Assembly (NCBI GenBank): GCA_035771165.1
Contig: JAWNZC010000265.1
Coordinates: forward strand, 1-64,000
DNA length: 64,000 nucleotides
From: Paragorgia papillata
Lineage: Eukaryota; Cnidaria; Anthozoa; Scleralcyonacea; Coralliidae
Direction of reading: 5' to 3'
Position 1 is the first letter of the stretch. The number at the start of each line of letters is the position of its first letter. Below are positions 37,801 to 50,700 of this stretch, piece by piece. The notes under the pieces were generated by a model. That model had not been told where the DNA came from, did no database searches, and saw nothing but the letters and a program-made list of their open reading frames with translations. Both the position numbers and the translations under genes were made by a program.

Positions 37801-38670
37801 ACCGTATCTCATGCGAATGCTGTATGGTATACATCGACAAAACCGGACGCAACCTGAACACCCGACAAAAAGAACATAAAGACTGCTGTAAGAACGCTGA
37901 ACTGGACAAATCAGGTCTTGCCAAACACGCGTGGGAACAGGAGCACAGAATAAAATGGGAATAGTACGAACACTTCTCGCACCTGTAACCAACTATTTCG
38001 TCCGACGGATACGAGAATCGATTGAAATTCACAAACACCGGACTATCCCGGCTCAGGAAGGAAAATATTTGAATGACACGTGGTCAGCTCTGTTTTAAGT
38101 ACTCTAATCTCTAATTCAAGTTGTACATCTAAGTTCTAATTTCAACTAGAAATACATGAACGCAACAACCCCTCGCCCACTTTTACATGCTTTTTTGAAA
38201 CAAAACCCACCCACCCACCCACCCCCTGATTAAAAGAAGCACTCTTGATATCGGCCAATATAAAAACAAACAGATTTTAAAAAAAATGATAACCCTCAGG
38301 ATAATTATAAACTTTATAGATACTAGGATTTAATGAAAATTGAACATATCAAAGCAAAACTTAGATTTCATTATTAAATTCTGGTTGTAAAACTTTAAAA
38401 TGATTTTGAGTCCACTGAGTGACCACAAACACTACAATTCAGATCGAGTTCTTGTTCACTATAGGACGTTTAGTTTCTTCAGGTTCTCTTCAAGATATAT
38501 TAAACCGGCTGTTTATATCCCTTTCTTCGTTGTTCTCTTTTAAGTTCAGTAGAGCCGGCTCCATTTCCTTTATAAACGAAGAGGTTTGATTGAGATTTAC
38601 GGAACGAATTAAGTTTTCTTCATCACTAGTCACCAGTGTCCAACTATTCTTACCGCGTGACGGCGTGCCA

Positions 38671-38708
<38 letters not shown>

Positions 38709-41700
38709 TATATAGTGAAATAAAAGTAGCGTGCTGCGTAGGTAGTGTAGAAACAACAATCGGAATATAGTAAGGTTAGATATACTGCCGAAACAGAGAA
38801 CGTAGGAGTCCAACGTTTCGAGCGAAGGCCCTTCGTCAGAGAGAAACGTAAAGAGTGTAAACAAACAGTGAGCTTATATACGAAAGCTAATCATGTGACC
38901 AAAAAATAAGCCAATCAGATAAAAATAACAATAACAAATTGATAATGAGATGCGAAAAATTAGACAATCAAATCAAAATAACAATAACAAATCGATAATG
39001 AGATGCGAAAGACATTTGCTATTCATACCGTCGATGAGCAAAAAGGAGAGGGTGTAAAAAGGATGAGCGAGAGTAAAAATAGATAAATTTATTATATAGA
39101 TATCGATGAAATACAAGGTTTTCTTCTGTTGCGAAAAAGAGATATCTCCACATGTGAGGATATAAATGATACGTTCACATGTGAAGATATCGATGGCGTC
39201 AGTGCTAAATTAACCAATAAGAAGTTTGCACCGTTGCTAGGCAGCCTAGAGGCTCCGCTCTTTTTTCAAAACTATATTATAATGGCATCGGAAGAAGTTT
39301 TTGCAGGCGAATTATCAAAGTTTGATATCGATTTCAACTCAGAATTGGAGGAATATCCAAGAAGATTTCTCTCTGTTACTGACAGTGATGTCGAGAAATT
39401 AATTAACGAGGAAGAAAATGAAAACACAAAGAAAAAGACCTTCTACGACATAAACATTGTCAAAAAGTTTCTGGTGGGAGAGCGTAACGAAACGAGAGAC
39501 ATAGCGGAGATATCTCCACCGGAGTTAAATAATTATCTGAGCCAGTTTGTGGTAGCAGCAAGGACCAAGGTGGGAAAAGAGTATGAGCCTTCATCGCTCC
39601 GTGGAATACTTTCAAGCATTGAACGTCATTTGAGTAGAGTTTCTTATGGCAAATCCATTTTCAAGGACAGCGAATTTAAAAAAACTAGAGATGCTCTGAA
39701 AGCCAAACAAAAGGAGCTAAAGCGACACGGTCGTGGAAACAAACCAAATGCAACATCGGCTCTTACTGATGAGGAAGTCGGCATTTTATTTGAGAAAAAA
39801 TTACTGGGAATAAGTTCACCACAAGCCCTGCAGAACACAGTATGGCTAAACAACATGATTCACTTTGGCCTGCGTGGATGTAAAGAACAACAAAAACAAC
39901 TCCGTTGGGGCGACATTGTTCTCAAAACTACCTTCGATGGGAAAGAATATCTCGAATACTCTGAACGGCAGACCAAGACCAGAACAGGAGAGGATCCACG
40001 CAACCAACGAGCGATTAAACCACGAATGTATGCCAACGAAACTACAACGTCTGCTGAACGTGACCCGGTACATGTTTACAAGGTTTATAAGGAAAAACGA
40101 CCACCAACAATGTTAGAAGCGAATGCTACCTTCTACTTGTCTGTAAATTACTTTAAAACAGATACTGCATTGAAGGACAAAGATGCAAATTGGTACAAAG
40201 CTCAGCCTATGGGGATAAACAAGTTAAACGGTATCATGAAGGAAATGACACAAGCTGCTGGAATTCCCGCCAAAACAAACCACAGTGGAAGAAAAACGTT
40301 AGTTCAAAAGCTCCAGGATAGTGGCGTTCCACCTAACCAGATTATTCAAATAACGGGACACAAAAACTTGCAGTCAATTAACAATTACAGTTCCCTTCGA
40401 GAGAAACAAATAGAAAACATTTCACATATCCTTTCGTCTACTATATCTACAACAACCGCCGCCGCCGACATTAATGCAACAACAACTTCGCCATCGCCGG
40501 TTCATTGCCAATTTCCTTTAAGTTCATCCACTTCATCTTCTGTGGACCTAAATTCCTTTAATGAGAACAAGTTACAAACAATGTTCCACGGAAACTTTAT
40601 AACTGGTGGAGTCTTCAACATCAACTTGGCCAATACAAAGAATAAAATAGAAAGTCCAGATTGTGGCTCCAAACGGAAGTATAGACGCCTCGTCTTTGAA
40701 AGTGACAGCAGCCAAGAATCCGCTTCGTAAAGTTTAAGAGTGAACTCTTTATTAGGGTAAATAAAATTGTATTTATTCTAAATTATTTACCTGTGCTATA
40801 CGCTTTGTTCTACGAACTATACGGACATGCTTGTGAAAAATGTTTTTCAAACTTTTTATATGCGTAATTTACGTATTGTAATTTGTTGAGTGTTTTGCAA
40901 ATAAAAGTGTTAGATAACCTTTACTCCATTGTACGAACGTACCTGTATGCTTTTCGTAGTTTATCGGACTGATCTATATAATAAACAGAACATTACATGG
41001 CCGCTTGGAGATACGAATTTTATTTTCTCGTGTTGTCTATATCTCTCACTCGTTCGCTTCGCTCACTCGCGAGAGATATTGACAACACTCGAAAATAAAA
41101 TTCGTATCTCCGCACGACCATGTAATATCCTCTATATATAAAGTGAAAACGCCGTTTATGTTCGCCCTTGCTGAACAGAAACAACATCTTCAGAGGTGTT
41201 AAATAAAAGAAAAACGTTCGTTGAGTCCGTGAGGATGAATGGTACCAATTTTGAAAATGAGACGCTTTTCTAGTCTTTTGCGGCTGACATTACCGCCATG
41301 CAGAAATGGGTGAGATGGCACAAACTTTCATGTCTGAAATACAATGGTTGGCATTATTAAAATGTCGGGCGACAGGCTTGTCAACATCATTGTTCCTCAC
41401 GGAACGAAGATGTTCAGCAAACCTGTCAGATAAACGTCTGCCATGCAGTTTCACCGATGTAAAGCATGCAACATTTATTGCAAGAAATACAGTAAATGAT
41501 GTTGGAAGAGATGCAAGTAAAATTATGCTGAATAACAAAATTAGATTTAGGTCCCGAAATACATGTAGCGGAGTTAAGAAAGGAACACGTGTAACAACGT
41601 GTACGGGAACAAGAAAAGGTACCCGCAGGTGCCAGTAGATTTTTTCTAAGGGCACTTAAACGGGCAGACGTTTATCTGACAGGTTTGCTGAACATCTTCG

Positions 41701-44700
41701 TTCCGTGAGGAACAATGATGTTGACAAGCCTGTTGCCCGACATTTTAATAGTGCCAACCATTGTATTTCAGACATGAAAGTTTGTGCCATCTCACCCATT
41801 TCTGGCGGTAATGTCAGCCGCAAAAGACTAGAAAAGCGTCTCATTTTCAAAATTGGTACCATTCATCCTCACGGACTCAACGAACGTTTTTCTTTTATTT
41901 AACACCTCTGAAGACGTTGTTTCTGTTCAGCAAGGACGGACATAAACAGCATTTTCACTTTATTTATTTATCTATTTTTACTCTCGCTCATCCTTTTTAC
42001 ACCCCCTCCTTTTTACTCATCGACGGTATGAATAGCAAATGTCTTTCACATCTCATCATCTATTTGTTATTGTTATTTTGCTTTGATTGGCTAATTTTTC
42101 GCATCTCATTATCAATTTGTTATTGTCATTTTTATCTGATTGGCTTATTTTTGGTCACATGATTACCTTTCGTATATAAGCTCATTGTTTGTTTACACTT
42201 TTTACGTTTCTCTCTGACGAAGGGCCTTCGCTCGAAACGTATAGATTCCTACGTTCTCTGTTTCGGCAGTATATCTAACCTAAGTTACTATATTTCGATT
42301 GAAATATATACAGCTAGTTTAGTATTAAACAAATCATCAACAACTCTGTTTTCATAAATCACCAAGAATACACTTACTTTAAACCGAGACATATTTAAAT
42401 ATCAGACACTCATTTACATTAACTGTATTATCCCCGAGCCCGGGCGAGGGTGCTAATCTCGACACGCGTGGAGTCCACTTACACGCAAAATTACACGCGA
42501 GATGAAAACCTGAAAGTAATTCTGAAAAATGTTTATATATATATATCTATATCTATATATATGTTATCAAATCCACAACTTGCGCAGTTCGGATAGCAGG
42601 GTACTGGTAACTAACCTGTTAAATTATTCAAATTATTTAAATTTACGTCAGCAAATTATAATCATATAAGTTCGGTTGGATTGCGAAATACAGTTTTTCA
42701 GCGATCACGATCATGACGAAATAAATCTTTGCCAGAAAAAATGGTTTCAGCTAAAATGTACATTAACATTACTATGGAAAAAGACCAAAGAAAGAAGGCT
42801 AAGAAGAGATGTGACAGCAATAGAGACAGCAGAGAAGAAGCAACAATAAACATGAGTTAAAACCACTGAAAAAAGCCTAAAAATTTACACAATAAAGACC
42901 GTGTTAAAAATGCATATAAAGCGGGCGAGGGGTTGTTGCGTTTATGTATTTCTAGTATAGTTGAAATAATTAAACATGCCCTGGCTGATTAGCATTATTA
43001 TATATTATTCATAAGCATTTAATACGCTAACCTTACTGCAGTAGACTCGTAGTGGTTTTGGTAGTGCGATTCCTGGCTGTGGGTAAACTGGTGTCGCCGT
43101 CGCGCGATCGCGACGCGAACTTTAATACACAAAGAAACATTTAGATCCTATTTTATCGCAGATGAATAACTCCCATCAAATACATCAAACTATCGTTGTA
43201 ATTAAGCGTTGTTCGAAGTCATTACGAAGTGAAAATATTAAACAGTAGAACACCGACACTGAACGAGTGATAAGTCGGTGAGTACGCTGCTACTTAGCAT
43301 CACTGGAGACCCGAAAAATATAGCTACGTGATTGGCTTATTTCTACACCGTTGCTCAGCATACTGAATCTGATCATTTGATTGGTCAGCATCCCTTTGCT
43401 GTTGCTCAGAAAGGCTAAATTTAGCATCAACCGTTGCTCCCGCCATTTGCACAGACACGTTTAGTTGATGCAAACTAAATGAGGGCCGCTACACAGGCTT
43501 AATTAGGTAGGCTCGGGTGTTTTCGGGTTTCGGATTATTTAATATGGGCGCGAAACACCCAACTCACGGCATTTCTCGCGCAAATAATTGCGCAGCGCCC
43601 GTTAAGTGATTGAACAATGCGAATTTTATTAACGTGGTCAGGCACTAAAAATTATAATATTTGACTGAATATGTTAATTTTAAAGATGTTGGTGCGCAAA
43701 AATACTCGCCAAAAGACTGAATAAATTAATCTGGAAATTCTGACCGTTGCTTGAGCAACCCTCTGGATCCGCCTCTGAACAACGGTCAGATGAATAATAG
43801 AGTATGCCAGTCAAGTCTGGTCACCATATAAGAAGGCGAACTTCACGTCTTATTCTCGGTAGCAACGTTGAATATAAAGAAAAACTGATAAAACTTCGCT
43901 TGCTACCGATTTTTATGCGTAGAGAGATAGAAGATGTGCTTATTTTTTCTTCTACAAAGTCTTACATGGCCAAGTACTAATACCTATTGACCTAATCACA
44001 TAGTCCATCACTGGTCGGAGCTTACGCAATACTGATGACCTTAAGTTGGTTATTCCATTTGCCTGCACCGATGTTCTTAAATATTCATATTTTTGTCCGT
44101 CTTACATGACTATGGAAATCTTTACCATATAAGATTCGTTCTTCTTAATCGCTAACATTATTTAAGAGTTCACTTTCCAATCTGTACTATGATCGATTTT
44201 CTATACTGTTTTTAACCTTAGCTTCTAGTTTCATAGTATAATTCTAATTGATTAATGATTTAATAATGATTTAATATTTTCTTCTTTGATTATTTTCTTA
44301 ATTAGTATAGTTGGGTGGCAATTGGCAAATATTAAAGGAATCTTTGACGGATTCTGTTTCTGGCCTCCCAAATACATTCAATTTCATCTGGTTAAGTAGA
44401 TAATTGACATGTTTTAAATTAAATTAAATTAAATTAAATTAAATTAAATTAAATTAAATTAAATTAAATTAAATTAAATTAAATTAAATTAAATTAAAAC
44501 AAATTTGGTACAAGTTGTCCTAACAACCTGTTACCATCTTGTCACCTAACAGCGTGTTAATAGGTTGATGCTAACAAAGTTGTAGCAGCTCGTTGAATGA
44601 ACACCATTGTTACGTGTGAACAGCTGTGCTCCTGACGTTTTGCGACAACAACCTGTTGACAAACTAGGAGATTTTTACCTAAATTTTCGAACATGAAAAC

Positions 44701-47700
44701 AAGCGATAAACCATTTAAAAAGTGAACTGATGCGGGTTTTTACCTATTAAATTACATTCTGATCTAAGTTTTTATTATCTGAACAACTGATGGAGCTAAG
44801 AAAACTTATATTCTGATCTGAAGAAGCTGATTATAAGTCAACATAGCACAACTTACCTGTTTCTGGAATTTTTCTCATTTTGTTTCTTACACAATCAGCA
44901 AGCCCACGATTTTCGTCAGAAATACATTTTTTTAAAACTTTGTCCCAAGAACAGTTGTCATCAGACTCCGCTAATTGCTTAAATAGCGCTTCTGCTTCAG
45001 CATCAAAAACTACAAAGAGAGATTGTTAAAGCAGAGAACCTTAAGATATAGTCTGGACACTCTGCAAGCTTCAAAGCACCTATAATGAGCTGTGATTAAG
45101 TGATTGCATCCAAACGCTTCTATTGGATGACTGCTTCATTATTTTAAAAATACATTGTTCTCACCGTGCACAAGTTTGCATAAACGTTAATAAAAAGAAA
45201 CAAACGTTTTTGCTAAGTTAATAGATCATCTTTCAATAGACTATGCTTTAACGTAGTGTTTCTCTATTTCTTAAGCAAAAAAAATATTGCCAAGTGAAGG
45301 AAATAGAAGTGTTACTTAAATAAAATCAATCAAATCAAAACGGTACTGTGTCAAATATAGATCAGCCAGTCACTGGGCCCAGGCGTAGGAAAATAACTTG
45401 CCGGAAAATGTGACTATAACCGACCTCCGTAACTACGTCAGTATTCACCTCGGCGCGAACTAACCTACTTTAGTTCAAGATCACAAAGGTTGCCTCACAA
45501 AACTGAGATACTGAGTTCATTATCACAGACGTTGTCTAAGAAAACACCAATAGGTAACTACCACATGGTTAAATATCAAGTTAATTATTATAAATAAAAA
45601 ACGTGGCACACCAAAGAAAACCGAGGTGATCATGAATTAACAGTATTCATTACTGTATCATGAATTAACAGTATTCATTACTTCCATCTCTGAAACGGTC
45701 CTGACCTCGGCGGAAAGCCGTTTACAAGATGCTGTTAACCATATCTCCAACTGGTCCCGAGAAAACCACTTCCAACTCAATCCGATAAAGTGCAAGGAGC
45801 TAGTTACCAGCTTTAGGAGAACTCCACCATCTTACGACTTGGTTGGTTTAGATGGCCTACCATTTGAGAGGGTATCCTCTGCCAAAGTCTTGGGGGTCAT
45901 AATCAGAAACGACTTGAAGTAGAACGATCATGTAGATGCCATCACCAATAAGGCTGCCAAACGCCTGTACCTTCTTAGACAGATCGACCCATCGACAGGT
46001 CGACCCATCGACAGGTCGACCCATCGACAGGTCGACCCATCGACAGGTCGACCCATCGACAGGTCGACCCATCGACAGGTCGACCCATCGACAGGTCGAC
46101 CCATCGACAGGTCGACCCATCGACAGGTCGACCCATCGACAGGTCGACCCATCGACAGGTCGACCCATCGACAGGTCGACCCATCGACAGGTCGACCCAT
46201 CGACAGGTCGACCCATCGACAGGTCGACCCATCGACAGGTCGACCCATCGACAGGTCGACCCATCGACAGGTCGACCCATCGACAGGTCGACCCATCGAC
46301 AGGTCGACCCATCGACAGGTCGACCCATCGACAGGTCGACCCATCGACAGGTCGACCCATCGACAGGTCGACCCATCGACAGGTCGACCCATCGACAGGT
46401 CGAACCCATCGACAGGTCGACCCATCGACAGGTCGACCCATCGACAGGTCGACCCATCGACAGGTCGACCCATCGACAGGTCGACCCATCGACAGGTCGA
46501 CCCATCGACAGGTCGACCCATCGACAGGTCGACCCATCGACAGGTCGACCCATCGACAGGTCGACCCATCGACAGGTCGACCCATCGACAGGTCGACCCA
46601 TCGACAGGTCGATCCATCGACAGGTCGATCCATCGACAGGTCGATCCATCGACAGGTCGATCCATCGACAGGTCGATCCATCGACAGGTCGACCCATCGA
46701 CAGGTCGACCCATCGACAGGTCGACCCATCGACAGGTCGATCCATCGACAGGTCGACCCATCGACAGGTCGACCCATCGACAGGTCGATCCATCGACAGG
46801 TCGATCCATCGATCCATCTGTCTATCTGTTCGTGAAAATTTTAAAACAATTCACCTGGTTTTCGTTGATGCATGCTTTACTCTTGAAAGTTAAAGACATT
46901 ACACAATTTAATTCATTGAAATGTATTCCTTATTAGTTTATTAGTTCGTTGTTTACCATTGTCTGGCGGCTTGGCGACAGTACACTGTCTACCGTAACAA
47001 ATAAAATTGTCTGGCTTTAGCAAGAGTATTAAAAATAATCTCATCCAACTCGAACGACATATTTTTTACCGAATAAACATTTTCTGACATAGCCGCTCTG
47101 TCCCGCTCAAGGTAAAATAATAGAGTTGTCTATAAGGACAACGCGACGTAACGAGTTATCAACGATCAGAGATACACCAGTTTCCAGATATTAGAAGTCT
47201 GAGTGATGATAAAAAGATTGGAAAGAAATTTGGGACTCAAGGCACAGCAAGGTCACTCACTGAGCTGTCTAAGCAAGGTGAAGGTCAGCTTTCCAGATTT
47301 CGGAAAGTTGCAGCTGATTGGTCCATCACTTGGAACACAATGTTGTGCTCCGACTGCGGGGGAGGCTAGAGGGATCGTGGAAAAATCGTTCATTCAATAA
47401 ATTATACAAGCTTTAATTTGATGGGGGTTAAGGTATCTGCGACGTGATAATGGCCTTACGAAATACGAGGGCAACTTCAACGACGACGTCTTTTAAACAA
47501 AAGAATTCTAGCTGAATTCTAGAGTAATCTCAACACCGTCCTTTTGTTCTTTATACAACGCCACTTAGAGCATTTTCACGTCTTCAGGACGACGTCAACT
47601 CACCAAAAGATTAGAGCTGTTGATACGGACACTACAATCATTTTAGCAATACTGGGGCGTTTTGAAAGTCATTAAACTAGCTTCAAATATCAAATATAAT

Positions 47701-50700
47701 AGTCAGTCAGCCGTGACTTTATTTAATTATAAAATTTGTGTTGCTTTTTAACCGCCGTCGTTCACCTAGCATCGTAAGGCCTGTAATGAGGACGCACTAT
47801 GTCGTTTAGACAGGAGACACCCCTGAAGGTATTAAGACATTCCTTCTCTAACCTTTATCCTCTCTTGCTAACACATATTACCACTAGTTATCTGTCGATT
47901 TTTCACTTTTCGTCAAAATGTCTGCAACAATGTCAATATCAACAGGTTACTAAATTTCAAAGCAGCAGAGTCAGGGTCACTTTGAAATGCAGTTAGTGAC
48001 CTATCCGTAATTATTAATATCTAGTGTTACCTTGTCTTTCCTGCAACTTTGTCCTTATATAATTAGCAACAACACCATCCTTGCCACCTTTTCTCTCTAA
48101 AAAGCACAACAACATTGATGTCAATGCAAATCAAATGTTTAAATTACATGTAATTAACAAATAGATTTCCAACACAGCCAGGTGAAGAATCAGACATAGT
48201 TTAACGCTAGTAGTATAGGGAAGAGGGGTTCTGGCATTTTTAGCCTTAAAACGCTTAGCAACGTTCAACGAAGCAATATGAATATATTAAGACACTTAGA
48301 ACCTAAATATTCAAACAGATCGAACTAAGTCATCACAGAATTATTGCTAAGTTAACCCATAGTTAATAGAACATATACATGGTTTGGAAGCTCTATTGTG
48401 TTTCAACATGAAGCATGGTCATGTTGAACTGACAATGGAGTTCCCTATATGGAAGCAAATTCTATGGACACGTGACGATGAAGCACCACAACACGTGACG
48501 ATAAAGCAACTCACTAATTAAACCCGATCGTTGCTATTGGATGACTGCTTCATTATACAGAAAATACAATATCGTGAAATTGCACAAATTTCCATAAACT
48601 TGAACAAAAACATAGAACAATCACTTTGGATGAGTTTCCAAACCATGTATATGTTCTATTAACTATGGTTAACCCTAAAATAAGTGAAATCGAGAAGTCG
48701 TGAGAATAACTTAAGATTTCGGACGAGGAGTCACTTCGAGACCCTGTAAGAAGAACATTAGATAGTAACGAAATAATATTTGGTTATGGGATGGCTGAGT
48801 GCACACGTACATGGAGGATATATTTGCATAATGTAGTGCACTTAATTAATTTTTTGGAGGTATTCAGGAGATGTTGGGGATAATAAGGGGCAGTGCCATC
48901 TTATCTTCCCCTTATCTTCCTCTATCCTCCTTATCTTCCCCTTATCTTCCTCTATCATCCTTATCTTCCCCTTACCCTCCTCTATCCCCCTTATCTTCCT
49001 CTATCCCCTTATCTTCCCCTTATCTTCCCCTTATCTTCCTCTATCCCCCTTATTTTCCTCTCATCTTCCTTATCTTCCTTACTGAATCCTAGGATTGAAT
49101 AACTGAAGCCTAAGATTGAATCATTGAATTCTAAGGTTCAATCCTTAAATCCTAAGACTAAATTAACCTTAGGATTTAAGGATTAAATCTTAGAATTCAA
49201 TGATTCAATCTTAGAATTCAGTGATTCAATCTTAGGATTCAATTATTCAATCTTAGGATTCAATAAGAACGATAAGGAGGATAAGGGGAAGATAAGAGGA
49301 AGACGAGGAAGATAAGGAAGATAAGGGGAAGATAAAAGGAAGAGGAATATTAGGAGAAGATAAGGGGAAAATGAGAGGAAGATAAAGGGAAGATATGAGG
49401 AAGATAAGGGGGAGATAAGGAAAATAAGAGGAAGATAAGATGGCAATGCCCTTTATTATCCCCTACATCTCCTGAATACCTCCAAAAATTTAATTAAATA
49501 CACTACACTATGCAAATATATCCTCCACGTACGTGTGCACTCAGATATCCCATATCCCATAGCCAAATAATATTTCGTTAGTATCTTACGTTCTTCTTAC
49601 AGGGTCTCGAAGTGAATCCTCGTACGAAATCTTAAGTTCTTGTCACGACTTCTCGATTTCTTCACTTATTTTATAAACTAGGGTTAACTTAGCAATAATT
49701 ATGTGATGACTTAGTTCGATCTGTTTAAATATTTAGGTTCTAAATGTTTTAATATACTCATATTGCTTCGTTGAACGTTGCTAAGCGTTTTAAGGCTAAA
49801 AATCATGACGTCATGAGTGGAGCAAAAAGCTCCACCCGCATCAGAACCCCTCTTCCCCATACTATTAATGCTACTCTGGATTAAAAGTTTTTTGAACGCA
49901 ACTTAAAAAGTTACTGTTCATGACCCAACGTTGCAACACTTCGATATAGTGTCTTTATCAAGGGTAATCGTTGTAAGGAAAGGTCCCATATTTATCATCG
50001 CAAATATAACCAATGATGACGTTATCATCAACAAGATGCAAATCGGCTTCTGGCCCGCGGTCATCCTGGTTTAATGGAGCGTGGGCGCTATTAAAATGCC
50101 ATCCCTCCAAACGTCTTTGATGATACCGTGGATTGTTGGTGATAATTTTTGAATCATGCCACGCGATCTTATGAATAGTTCAGCACGCGTGCTGCAGCAA
50201 AGCAGAATTTTCTTTTTTTGAAAAGAAAACAGCCTTTTGGTGCTCTTTCAACCGCGTACGTACCAAACTGACGTTTAGTCTGGTCGATGTACTCCTAATT
50301 ACAGTCATTGAAGGCAATGGAATAAATAGCATTTTTTCTCTGTTCTTTCGCAATACGATCCTCAGTTTTTGCAAAAATATGACCCAACGTTAAGAAAGGC
50401 TTTTGCGCCAATTTTACGTTGGATCTACCAGAACAACCGCAAAACCCATCACCATATTTTCATTTTCAGTGGTAGTGCGTGGTGGAGTGGTTGTACAATA
50501 ACTGGTTTTAAACTATTTTTTAAAAAAGATCATCAGGATAGTTATTTGCTTTCAAAACGTCACACACATACTGTGCTCATTTCCCTCAAATCGGAACTAG
50601 ATGGTATGCCCTGGGCTCTCAAAAACAAAGTTCTACAAACGGACTTCTTATCTATGGCATATGCGATGATGAAAGTTAAATGGAAGGTACAGTACTTTTC

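Larger units (their letters stand above)
39095..41146 (+). mobile_element. Crypton-like tyrosine-recombinase element
   Basis: Insertion within a Penelope untranslated tail; the uninterrupted sequence is visible in the inverted arm near 41958-41975 (TTCACTTTATTTATTTATC). Ends share TATATAGA-type termini. The left subterminal region has two CACATGTGA.GATAT boxes (39149-39195); the right end has a 150-bp hairpin. Contains one long recombinase ORF. Exact ends and any target duplication are unresolved because the site is TA-rich. Confidence 0.65.

Noticed and set aside
46820..46830. The 16-bp array as a CRISPR-like repeat
   Set aside because: No spacers; units are directly contiguous and the host is eukaryotic.
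45857..46835. Four long ORFs (about 280-306 codons) on both strands
   Set aside because: They read a 16-bp satellite in every frame and have only repeated residues; no codon-level evidence of a gene.
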